Both the position numbers and the translations under genes were made by a program. From an uncultured Anaerolineaceae bacterium (GTDB taxonomy: Bacteria; Chloroflexota; Anaerolineae; Anaerolineales; Anaerolineaceae): 6,541 nucleotides of DNA. The stretch lies in the NCBI GenBank assembly GCA_937894825.1, contig CALCQT010000530.1:1-6541 (forward strand). The letters are read 5' to 3'. Shown one piece after another: positions 1 through 5,408 of this stretch; within the stretch, counting starts at the first letter, position 1, and the number at the start of each line of letters is the position of its first letter. The notes below the pieces were generated by a model. The model did not search any database, was not told the origin of the DNA, and was given only the letters and a program-made list of their open reading frames with translations.

Positions 1-367
1 GAACGATCCTGAGGTTGTTATTTGGGGGGACGGAACTCCGACGCGTGAGTTCATTTATGCCGCCGATGCCGCGGAAGGTATTGTGATGGCCACGGAGCAC
101 TATGACGGTCCTGAACCGGTGAACATTGGCTCAGGGATGGAGATCTCAATTGCTGATCTGGCGGAACTGATTGCCGGATTGACCGGGTTCACAGGGAAGC
201 TGGTTTTTGATCCGACCAAACCGAACGGGCAGCCGCGCAGGGCATTGGATGTTTCCCGCGCGCGGGACTATTTTGGATTCAGCGCAAAAATGGATTTTCA
301 GAATGGGATCAAAAATACCATTGATTATTATATTGCTAACCGCGACGCAATCCTTCAAAAAGGCTAA
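1..367 (+). CDS. GDP-L-fucose synthase-like NAD(P)-dependent epimerase/reductase, C-terminal part (5' end outside window)
   Basis: This is the tail of an extended short-chain dehydrogenase, open from the first base (reading frame begins at base 2) to the TAA at 365-367. About 121 residues are visible, so roughly the first 190-200 residues, with the NAD(P)-binding GxxGxxG and the YxxxK catalytic pair, lie upstream. The visible part has the substrate-binding features of the GDP-L-fucose synthase (Fcl/WcaG) group: [15 protein letters not shown] near the left edge, then VNIGSG, then a [20 protein letters not shown] stretch that matches the typical VFD-(T/S)KPDG-PR-LD block, and a final [10 protein letters not shown] helix. 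Fcl converts GDP-4-keto-6-deoxymannose to GDP-L-fucose in the cytoplasm, but related epimerases in polysaccharide loci share this tail, so the exact sugar is not settled. The next gene starts 14 bp downstream, which places it in the same operon as the exporter. Fold assignment is confident; substrate is moderate. Confidence 0.82.
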   Translation, partial: NDPEVVIWGDGTPTREFIYAADAAEGIVMATEHYDGPEPVNIGSGMEISIADLAELIAGLTGFTGKLVFDPTKPNGQPRRALDVSRARDYFGFSAKMDFQNGIKNTIDYYIANRDAILQKG

Positions 368-370
368 ATC

Positions 371-374
371 GGAG
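371..374 (+). promoter_or_regulatory. Ribosome binding site that fixes a TTG start
   Basis: GGAG lies 7 bases before the TTG at 382. No in-frame ATG occurs near the beginning of the permease; the nearest alternative is a GTG at 397, which has no comparable Shine-Dalgarno at the right distance. The TTG is therefore the preferred start. Confidence 0.7.
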
Positions 375-381
375 CAACCTA

Positions 382-1230
382 TTGGGAACGAAAAATGTGG
401 ATGATACAGTTCAGACATTCATTCAACCCTCAAAGGGTTGGAAGATTGTTGATTTACGGGAGTTAGCGCGATATCGGGAATTGATTTTTTTCCTGACCTG
501 GCGGGATTTAAAAGTTCGTTATAAGCAGACAATTTTAGGCGTGGCCTGGGCTGTGATCCAGCCTGTGCTTACCATGGTGGTGTTCTCAATCTTTTTCGGG
601 CAATTCGCCGGGGTGCCATCCGATGGCCTTCCGTACCCGCTTTTTTCTCTGGCGGGGCTGCTGCCCTGGCAGCTTTTCGAAAATTCACTGCGAACCGCGA
701 GCCGATCGCTGGTTACCAATCGGAACATGATCACAAAGATTTATTTTCCGCGTGTTGTCCTTCCGCTTTCAAGTGTGCTGGCCTGCATTGTGGATTTTTT
801 TGTCGCTTTGCCGATTCTGATCCTGATGATGGTCTATTATCGCTATTCTCCCAACATTTACGCCTTGTTGATCCCTTATTATCTGTTGCTGACGGTTGTT
901 ACCGCCTTTGGCGTCAGTCTGTGGTTTTCCGCAATGGATGTTCTCTACCGTGACATTGGCTATGTCGTCCCGTTTATCACGCAGTTATGGATGTATCTTA
1001 CGCCAATTGCCTACGGATCCGGCATGATCACGGATCCGAAGCTGCAATTTCTTTACAGCCTGAACCCAATGGTCGGGGTGGTGAATGGTTTCCGTTCATC
1101 ACTTTTAGGCGAATATGCCGGACTGCCGCTTCAAAGTATGCTCTTCAGCGCGGTGATTTCGATCCTGATTTTAGTCAGCGGCCTGATTTATTTCCGGCGA
1201 ATGGAAAAACAATTCGCCGACCTTATTTAA
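382..1230 (+). CDS. wzm: ABC-2 type polysaccharide export permease (Wzm type)
   Basis: This 282-residue protein is the membrane half of an ABC transporter that moves a lipid-linked polysaccharide across the cytoplasmic membrane. It has the usual Wzm/RfbA/KpsM-type layout. A cytosolic N-terminus carries LTWRDLKVRYKQTILGVAW (about 38-56), the amphipathic RDLKVRYKQT-LG signature. Roughly six hydrophobic segments follow, at about 52-72, 84-104, 128-152, 158-182, 192-210 and 253-272. The conserved NPMVGVVNGFR motif is at 228-238, and the protein ends in a basic RRMEKQFADL tail. Length is normal for the family (about 260-290). The start is TTG, supported by GGAG 7 bases upstream. The ATPase gene starts 12 bp after the stop, as is standard for wzm-wzt pairs, so the two surely form one complex. 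No truncation or frameshift is seen. The family call is secure; the exported glycan (O-antigen-like, capsule or teichoic type) cannot be read from the sequence. Confidence 0.93.
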   Translation: MGTKNVDDTVQTFIQPSKGWKIVDLRELARYRELIFFLTWRDLKVRYKQTILGVAWAVIQPVLTMVVFSIFFGQFAGVPSDGLPYPLFSLAGLLPWQLFENSLRTASRSLVTNRNMITKIYFPRVVLPLSSVLACIVDFFVALPILILMMVYYRYSPNIYALLIPYYLLLTVVTAFGVSLWFSAMDVLYRDIGYVVPFITQLWMYLTPIAYGSGMITDPKLQFLYSLNPMVGVVNGFRSSLLGEYAGLPLQSMLFSAVISILILVSGLIYFRRMEKQFADLI

Positions 1231-1232
1231 CC

Positions 1233-1236
1233 GGAG
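1233..1236 (+). promoter_or_regulatory. Ribosome binding site that fixes a GTG start
   Basis: GGAG sits 6 bases before the GTG at 1243, immediately after the permease stop codon. It supports GTG as the ATPase start, giving a protein that begins MPEHSVVVNQIGKRY, a normal N-terminus for this family. Confidence 0.7.
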
Positions 1237-1242
1237 CGCATT

Positions 1243-2511
1243 GTGCCTGAACATTCAGTTGTAGTCAATCAGATTGGGAAACGATACCGGATTGGATCCG
1301 CGCCTACGCAGTATAGGACCTTTCGTGAGACTTTAATCGATACGATTACTAATCCCAAAAAGCGCTTGCATGGAAAGATGACGGAAAGTAATTCATTTTG
1401 GGCTTTGGACGATGTCTCTTTTGATGTTCGTCAGGGACAGGCGCTGGGGGTTATTGGCAGAAATGGCGCCGGAAAAAGCACGCTGCTAAAAATTCTTTCA
1501 CGCGTGACGGAGCCGACGGTTGGCTCCGCGCGCATCAATGGCAGAGTCGGATCCCTTCTGGAAGTGGGGACGGGTTTTCATCCGGAACTGACCGGACGGG
1601 AGAATATTTTCCTGAACGGTGCGATTCTTGGCATGAAACAGAACGAAATTGCGCGGAAGTTGGATGAAATCATCGCTTTTTCCGAGGTTGAAACCTTTAT
1701 TGACACGCCCGTGAAGCGCTATTCAAGCGGCATGTATCTGCGGCTGGCATTCGCTGTGGCAGCCCATCTTGAACCTGAAATTCTGGTGATTGATGAGGTG
1801 TTGGCTGTTGGAGACGCTGAATTTCAACGTAAATGTCTTGGGAAGATGAGCGATGTCGCGAACCAGGGTCGGACCGTGCTGTTTGTCAGCCATAATATGT
1901 CTGCGATCATGCGGCTGACGCAGGAGACGGTGGTGCTGGAAAAAGGAAAACTGGTTATGCAGGCGCCGACAGCGGAAGCGGTAGACTACTACCTCTCGCA
2001 CGGCTTCTCCCAGGAAGGCTTCCGTACATGGACGCCGGATGAAATTCCCGCAGACGCAGCGCCCTTTGCCCCGACCGAGATTCGCGTGTTGAACACGCAG
2101 GGTGTCATTTCAGATACTTTTCGCTCAACAGAACCGGTCGTGGTTGAATTTGAATATACGCTGCAGGCCCCAATTACCGGCCTGCGGGTTGGGATTTACC
2201 TCTTGAGCACACGCGGAGAGTTTATTTTTACCTCCTTTGACGTGGATGAACCAGAAAAATATGAGCATTTTCGAACGCGGGAAGCCGGTACTTATATCAG
2301 CCGCTGTGCGATCCCGTCTGATTTTTTGAATGAAGGGCGCTTCGTTTTAGGTGTCAACGCAAGCACCTTTAAAATTAAACGATATTTTCATGATGAACAA
2401 TCTCTGGTGTTTAATGTGGACGGTACAGGCGCGCCGGGAACCCAATGGCCGGAACCGCGGGCGGGGCTGATTCGTCCCAGATTGTCCTGGACAGTTGAGG
2501 TGAAAAAATAA
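1243..2511 (+). CDS. wzt: Polysaccharide ABC transporter ATP-binding protein with C-terminal Wzt-type carbohydrate-binding domain
   Basis: This 422-residue ATPase powers the Wzm-type permease encoded just upstream. The nucleotide-binding domain covers about residues 1-245: Walker A GRNGAGKST at 72-80, the family-typical LLEVGTGFHPELTGREN block at 105-121, the ABC signature as YSSGM at 160-164 (normal for Wzt proteins in place of LSGGQ), Walker B ILVIDEVLAVGD at 180-191, and the switch histidine in SHN at 216-218. All catalytic elements are intact. Residues about 265-415 form a second, beta-rich domain (VVVEFEYTL, GLRVGIYLLS, FTSFDVD, GRFVLGVNAS), matching the Wzt_C fold that in characterised O-antigen exporters (E. 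coli O8/O9a) binds the modified non-reducing end of the chain. Its presence separates this protein from short, KpsT-like ATPases of about 220-260 residues. The stop overlaps the next start as TAATG, implying translational coupling. The ligand of the C-terminal domain is unknown. Confidence 0.93.
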   Translation: MPEHSVVVNQIGKRYRIGSAPTQYRTFRETLIDTITNPKKRLHGKMTESNSFWALDDVSFDVRQGQALGVIGRNGAGKSTLLKILSRVTEPTVGSARINGRVGSLLEVGTGFHPELTGRENIFLNGAILGMKQNEIARKLDEIIAFSEVETFIDTPVKRYSSGMYLRLAFAVAAHLEPEILVIDEVLAVGDAEFQRKCLGKMSDVANQGRTVLFVSHNMSAIMRLTQETVVLEKGKLVMQAPTAEAVDYYLSHGFSQEGFRTWTPDEIPADAAPFAPTEIRVLNTQGVISDTFRSTEPVVVEFEYTLQAPITGLRVGIYLLSTRGEFIFTSFDVDEPEKYEHFRTREAGTYISRCAIPSDFLNEGRFVLGVNASTFKIKRYFHDEQSLVFNVDGTGAPGTQWPEPRAGLIRPRLSWTVEVKK

Positions 2512-4133
2512 TGCAAACATCATACAAACAAATATTAAGCAGGATATTGGGTGAAATTCCGCTGACGGCAGAATTTTACTTTCAACTCAAAAATAAAGGC
2601 GAACCCGGTACCCGGTTCTCACTGAAGAATATCCAGGCTCGAATGCCGCAAATTCTGACGGATATTGAAGCGAATAAAACGACCAGCAAAAATCCGCAAA
2701 AGATTTTTGTTTTTACCTCGCTGCATTATTGGATTGAGCATGCCGCAACGGTCGCGCTATATTTTGCCGCGCAGGGACATCAGGTCTCTTTCGGGTATCT
2801 GCCGTATTCTGACTGGCAGAAAGATATTACGAAATTTGATTTGCGCCGTCAGGACCTGTATACCCGGAAAGTTTTTTCCGACGCTGAAAAATATATGGAC
2901 ATCGTCTCATTTTTGCCGATTCACCCTTCCTATAAATCCGTTCCACCGCAAATCCATCAAATTATCGAAGACATCAGCATGTACGACGCGCAATATACGC
3001 TTCAAGTTGAGGAAGTTGATAAGGAAGCGCCACTGTTCAAGATGCGGATGGAGCGTAATGAGGCGTTTGCCCGGCTGCTTTATCCCTGGTTACAGTTGAA
3101 CCGGCCGGATTGTGTCATTATCCCCAATGGAACAATTCAGGAAATGGGAATCGCTTATCGGATGGCGAAATGGATGGGGATTCCTGTCACGACGTATGAA
3201 TTTGGCGAACAGCGTAAACGGATCTGGGTCGCGCAAAATCGTGAGGTGATGCGGCAGGAAACCGATGATTTATGGGAAGTGCGCAAAGATATTCCGGTTT
3301 CGGAAGATGAACTGGAAAAAGTGCGTGAAATGCTTGGCGCGCGCCAACGGGCTGATCTTTGGGAGAATTTCTCCCGCCGTTGGCAAGGCAGCGCACCGGT
3401 TGGGAGCGAACGGACACGCGAAGAATTGAACCTGGATGATCGCCCGGTGGTTTTTCTTGCCACCAATGTTTTGGGAGACAGCCTGACGCTTGGACGACAG
3501 ACGTTTTCAAAAAACATGTCGGAATGGATTGAACGGACGGTGCAATATTTCATCGAACGGACGGATGCTCAGTTGATCATTCGGGTCCATCCGGGCGAAC
3601 AGCTGACGCATGGCGCATCCATGGTGGATGTAGTCCGGAATCTACTTCCTCGATTGCCGGAACATATTCATCTGATCACGCCTTCGAATCCGATTAATTC
3701 ATACGACCTGGTCGATATCGCGCGGTTGGGGCTGGTTTACACGACAACGATGGGGCTGGAGATGTCCATGCGGGGCGTTCCCGTGATTGTGGCCGGTCAG
3801 ACCCATTACCGCGGGCGCGGATTTACGCACGATCCGGACAGCTGGGTGACTTATTATAAGACACTGGGCAGTATGCTGGATGATCCTGAGAAAGCCACGC
3901 TTTCCGAAGAACAGGTTCAAATGGCCTGGGCTTATGCCTATACCTTCTTCTTTGAATATGCCCGTCCTTTCCCCTGGCATCTGGTCCGAATGTGGGATGA
4001 TTATGATAAGCGGCCGTTCTCCTATGTGCTTGGAAAAGAAGGGCAGAGCGAATACGGCGAAAGTTTTGAGTATTTGATCGGAAAGAAACTGGATTGGGAG
4101 AAAATTTTTGCGTCCGGAGCAAAGAGCGCATGA
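2511..4133 (+). CDS. Putative capsule-type glycosyltransferase (KpsC/KpsS-like C-terminal half), function unassigned
   Basis: This 540-residue cytoplasmic protein has no signal peptide or clear membrane segment. I cannot name a specific function. The C-terminal half resembles the capsule polysaccharide synthesis (KpsC/KpsS) glycosyltransferase fold: a beta strand RPVVFLATN (311-319), LIIRVHPGE (355-363) with the histidine-proline typical of the family, IHLITPSNPINSYDLV (386-401), then TTTMGLEMSMRGVPVIVAG (411-429) and HYRGRGFTHDP (432-442). These last two parallel the 'SxxGxEAL-xGkPVi-G' and 'FY-G-GlT-D' blocks of KpsC-type enzymes. The N-terminal half has Rossmann-like pieces, KIFVFTSLHYWIEHAATVALYFAAQGHQVSFGYL (64-97, shown here only as landmarks) and DCVIIPNGT (200-208), consistent with a GT-B enzyme of two Rossmann lobes. 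GAGGTG at 2497-2502 is its ribosome site. It overlaps wzt (TAATG) and the methyltransferase (ATGA). A role in chain extension or end-capping is inferred. Fold confidence is moderate; donor sugar unknown. Confidence 0.6.
   Translation: MQTSYKQILSRILGEIPLTAEFYFQLKNKGEPGTRFSLKNIQARMPQILTDIEANKTTSKNPQKIFVFTSLHYWIEHAATVALYFAAQGHQVSFGYLPYSDWQKDITKFDLRRQDLYTRKVFSDAEKYMDIVSFLPIHPSYKSVPPQIHQIIEDISMYDAQYTLQVEEVDKEAPLFKMRMERNEAFARLLYPWLQLNRPDCVIIPNGTIQEMGIAYRMAKWMGIPVTTYEFGEQRKRIWVAQNREVMRQETDDLWEVRKDIPVSEDELEKVREMLGARQRADLWENFSRRWQGSAPVGSERTREELNLDDRPVVFLATNVLGDSLTLGRQTFSKNMSEWIERTVQYFIERTDAQLIIRVHPGEQLTHGASMVDVVRNLLPRLPEHIHLITPSNPINSYDLVDIARLGLVYTTTMGLEMSMRGVPVIVAGQTHYRGRGFTHDPDSWVTYYKTLGSMLDDPEKATLSEEQVQMAWAYAYTFFFEYARPFPWHLVRMWDDYDKRPFSYVLGKEGQSEYGESFEYLIGKKLDWEKIFASGAKSA
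3334..3384. repeat. Cluster of nested inverted repeats inside the glycosyltransferase-like gene
   Basis: Three perfect inverted repeats crowd into 51 bases. A 14-base palindrome TTGGCGCGCGCCAA occupies 3334-3347. A 7-bp stem GGGAGAA/TTCTCCC with a single central base occupies 3361-3375. An enclosing 8-bp stem GCCAACGG (3343-3350) / CCGTTGGC (3377-3384) surrounds the inner one. The outer and inner stems could stack, with a 10-base bulge on one side and one base on the other. The region is coding (about residues 275-292 of the host protein) and the frame is open, so any role is unproven. Confidence 0.5.
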
Positions 4134-5029
4134 GCGGAGGCAACGTTGAACAGAATGTGCGGGCTTTTTATGATGCCATCGGCTGGAAGCTGGAATCCGA
4201 CGGACATTATCAGAACGCCCGTTATGAGGATCTGCGCCCTGTCTCTGCGGAATATATCCATCGCTGCCATTTGCGGATCACGCCTTACTTCGCGGATGGC
4301 GGAAAATACTTGCTGGATGCCGGTTGCGGCCCGATCCAGTATGCGGAATATTTGACGTACTCCGAAAATTTTGAGAAGCGCGTCTGTGCGGATATCTCCA
4401 TCACGGCGTTGAAAGAGGCGCGAAAACGCATCGGTGAGCACGGACTTTTTGTGGTGGCGGATGTCGCCAATTTGCCGTTTGCGCCTGAAGTCTTTGACGG
4501 TATTGTTTCCCTGCACACGCTGCATCATTTGCCGCTGGACTTGCAGAAAAAGGCCTGGTTTGAATTGGTGCGGACCCTGAATCCTGGAAAAACAGCGGCG
4601 GTTGTGAATGGCTGGACAGAATCAGCTATGATGAAGCGCTGGCAGCCGTGGGTGGAACGGGCTGAAAAAGTGGGTCATTGGATTGCCCGGCTGCGGGGTA
4701 AAGAGCGGTCCGAAAAGCAGCCCAGGGTGCAGGCATCGGCCGCCGTTCAAACTCAGAAAAGCAAAGCGGTTGAAAATGGACAGGCTACCGGCACTTTCGT
4801 ACGGAAAATGGATGCAGCCTGGCTGCGAACCGAACTGGCTGACTTGTCCGGACAGATCCGGATCGAAATTCGCTGTTGGCGTAGCGTCAGCGTGCGTTGG
4901 CTGCGGGCGCTGATCCATCCTCCCTATGGGAAACTTGCTTTGCGGCGTTTGTTTTCTCTCGAAGAAGAGGATCCGGAAGTGTACGGAGAAATGGGACAGT
5001 ATCCGCTGATCATTCTGAGAAAGCAATAA
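4130..5029 (+). CDS. Class I SAM-dependent methyltransferase
   Basis: This 299-residue protein carries a class I S-adenosylmethionine methyltransferase core. Motif I is LLDAGCGPIQ at 61-70, the acidic ribose-binding position is CADIS at 86-90, and VADVANLPFAPEVFDGIVSL at 109-128 followed by HTLHHLP at 129-135 gives motifs II/III, as in the Methyltransf_11 group. The start is the ATG at 4130, which overlaps the previous stop (ATGA) and has GGAG at 4116-4119. An in-frame TTG at 4094 would lengthen the protein by 12 residues but has no supporting context. After the core comes a hydrophilic, Lys/Gln/Ala-rich segment (about 187-222) that looks like a flexible linker, then a second conserved-looking part ending in FSLEEEDPEVYGEMGQYPLIILRK. 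Its place after the exporter and the glycosyltransferase-like gene suggests it methylates a polysaccharide residue or precursor; that is inference. Methylation of another metabolite cannot be excluded. It is the last gene before the spacer. Confidence 0.85.
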   Translation: MSGGNVEQNVRAFYDAIGWKLESDGHYQNARYEDLRPVSAEYIHRCHLRITPYFADGGKYLLDAGCGPIQYAEYLTYSENFEKRVCADISITALKEARKRIGEHGLFVVADVANLPFAPEVFDGIVSLHTLHHLPLDLQKKAWFELVRTLNPGKTAAVVNGWTESAMMKRWQPWVERAEKVGHWIARLRGKERSEKQPRVQASAAVQTQKSKAVENGQATGTFVRKMDAAWLRTELADLSGQIRIEIRCWRSVSVRWLRALIHPPYGKLALRRLFSLEEEDPEVYGEMGQYPLIILRKQ

Positions 5030-5037
5030 GGTTGATT

Positions 5038-5094
5038 ATGATGAAGAATGACATGAGCGTCAAAAGTGAGATTCGAAAGAGGAATTATATTTAG
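5038..5094 (+). CDS. 18-codon mini-ORF after the methyltransferase, doubtful
   Basis: ATG at 5038 opens a frame of 18 codons (MMKNDMSVKSEIRKRNYI) ending in TAG at 5092-5094, 8 bp after the methyltransferase stop. TAAGG at 5027-5031 is a fair Shine-Dalgarno 6 bases before the ATG. The peptide is charged, with no signal or membrane segment. It could be a chance ORF, a small peptide, or the beginning of a gene whose remainder was lost when the adjacent inverted-repeat element arrived. No known product is recognised. Confidence 0.2.
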   Translation: MMKNDMSVKSEIRKRNYI

Positions 5095-5124
5095 GGAAGA
5101 AATATCTTTTTGAACATGCTATCT

Positions 5125-5265
5125 GTAGGGACGATCGCCCGGTCTGCCGCAGGCCGACGATTGCGCGCGACAGCGCGTGGCATTATCCAGAAAGGTTGGT
5201 TTCACATTTACAGAGGATAAGGGTCTTCGCGTACCGCGAAGCGGGCGATCACTGATGGCCCCTAC
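5125..5265. repeat. Palindromic, MITE-like intergenic element with imperfect inverted-repeat ends
   Basis: The ends are GTAGGG (5125-5130) and CCCTAC (5260-5265), a perfect 6-bp inverted repeat. Just inside are GATCGCCCG (5133-5141) and CGGGCGATC (5242-5250), a perfect 9-bp inverted repeat; the spacers between the two blocks differ (2 versus 9 bases), so the ends are imperfect overall. The interior carries further hairpins: GGTCTGCCGCAGGCC at 5141-5155, CGCGC/GCGCG with a 4-base loop at 5164-5177, and CTTCGCG/CGCGAAG with a 3-base loop at 5225-5241. It encodes no protein and no clear target-site duplication flanks it. The structure fits a dispersed, non-autonomous repeat of the kind common between genes in some environmental bacteria, but copy number cannot be seen from one window. 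Confidence 0.55.
5225..5241. repeat. Perfect 7-bp hairpin inside the intergenic element
   Basis: CTTCGCG (5225-5231) and CGCGAAG (5235-5241) are perfect reverse complements around the 3-base loop TAC. No T-run follows on either strand, so it is not a standard intrinsic terminator, though it could slow transcription coming from the methyltransferase gene. Confidence 0.55.
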
Positions 5266-5320
5266 GGAGCGCATCATTAAATTAAGCACAATGATTATTG
5301 GGACCGTAATCGGAATTAAA

Positions 5321-5350
5321 TTGTCGGCAATAAAAAAACGAGAGTAGAAT
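5321..5350 (+). promoter_or_regulatory. Candidate sigma70-type promoter for the pseB-type unit
   Basis: TTGTCG at 5321-5326 (4 of 6 to TTGACA) and TAGAAT at 5345-5350 (5 of 6 to TATAAT) are separated by 18 bases, including an A-rich run. Transcription would begin near 5357, leaving a leader of about 50 bases before the ATG at 5409. It is the best-placed promoter-like pair in the spacer, which agrees with a new transcription unit starting here. Prediction by eye only. Confidence 0.42.
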
Positions 5351-5355
5351 TAGAG

Positions 5356-5385
5356 ACCTGCGCCAATTTTCGGCGGTATTTTTTT
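5356..5385 (+). terminator. Weak T-tailed hairpin in the leader of the pseB-type gene
   Basis: CGCC (5361-5364) pairs with GGCG (5372-5375) around a 7-base loop, with two more possible pairs (A5356-T5377, C5357-G5376) across a 3-base bulge. A run of seven T follows at 5379-5385. The stem is short, so termination would be inefficient. It could be a remnant terminator for upstream read-through or an attenuator-like element, or chance. Confidence 0.22.
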
Positions 5386-5394
5386 GAGTGAACA

Positions 5395-5400
5395 GAGGAG
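5395..5400 (+). promoter_or_regulatory. Ribosome binding site that selects the ATG at 5409
   Basis: GAGGAG lies 8 bases before ATG 5409. An in-frame GTG at 5388 would add 7 residues but would place this Shine-Dalgarno inside the coding region and has only a T-run before it. The ATG also gives the usual family N-terminus (MDWTNKVVLVTGGTGSFG). Confidence 0.75.
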
Positions 5401-5408
5401 CGAACTTA

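Larger units (their letters stand above)
5030..5408. other. 379-bp intergenic spacer between the export operon and the pseB-type unit
   Basis: No convincing full-length gene occurs here on either strand. The left part holds an 18-codon mini-ORF (5038-5094). The middle is the 141-bp inverted-repeat element (5125-5265). The right part is A/T-rich, with a promoter-like pair at 5321-5350, a small T-tailed hairpin at 5356-5385 and the ribosome site of the next gene. No strong stem plus T-run terminator was found directly after the methyltransferase stop. The lowest-complexity A/T part (about 5276-5340) shows nothing else recognisable. Confidence 0.7.

Noticed and set aside
1014..1038. CGGATCC/GGATCCG inverted repeat in the permease gene
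   Set aside because: Short, inside a conserved coding region, with no flanking features of an operator or insertion.
1508..1528. 7-bp hairpin CGGAGCC/GGCTCCG with a 7-base loop
   Set aside because: It lies inside the conserved ATPase domain of wzt with no T-run after it; codons for EPTVGSA explain it adequately.
3155..3553. 132-codon open frame on the minus strand
   Set aside because: It is antisense to the transferase-like gene, is Ser/Arg-rich as expected of a shadow frame, and has no family motif.
3531..3564. Direct repeat GAACGGACGG, 24 bases apart
   Set aside because: Both copies encode ERT in a helical stretch; two copies of ten bases do not make a repeat array and no CRISPR-like spacing continues.
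4094..4129. In-frame TTG at 4094 as an earlier methyltransferase start
   Set aside because: The ATG at 4130 overlaps the preceding stop (ATGA) and has GGAG upstream; the TTG extension of 12 residues has no ribosome site of its own and is read in the other gene's frame.
4022..4528. 168-codon open frame on the minus strand
   Set aside because: It lies across the end of the transferase-like gene and the SAM-binding core of the methyltransferase, both of which have clear protein motifs; the minus-strand product shows no recognisable features.
5141..5265. CRISPR or tRNA in the spacer
   Set aside because: There are inverted but no regularly spaced direct repeats, and no cloverleaf with T-loop GTTCRA-type sequence could be found.
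5388..5408. In-frame GTG at 5388 as the dehydratase start
   Set aside because: The strong GAGGAG site lies between it and ATG 5409 at ideal spacing for the ATG, and the family N-terminus begins at the ATG.
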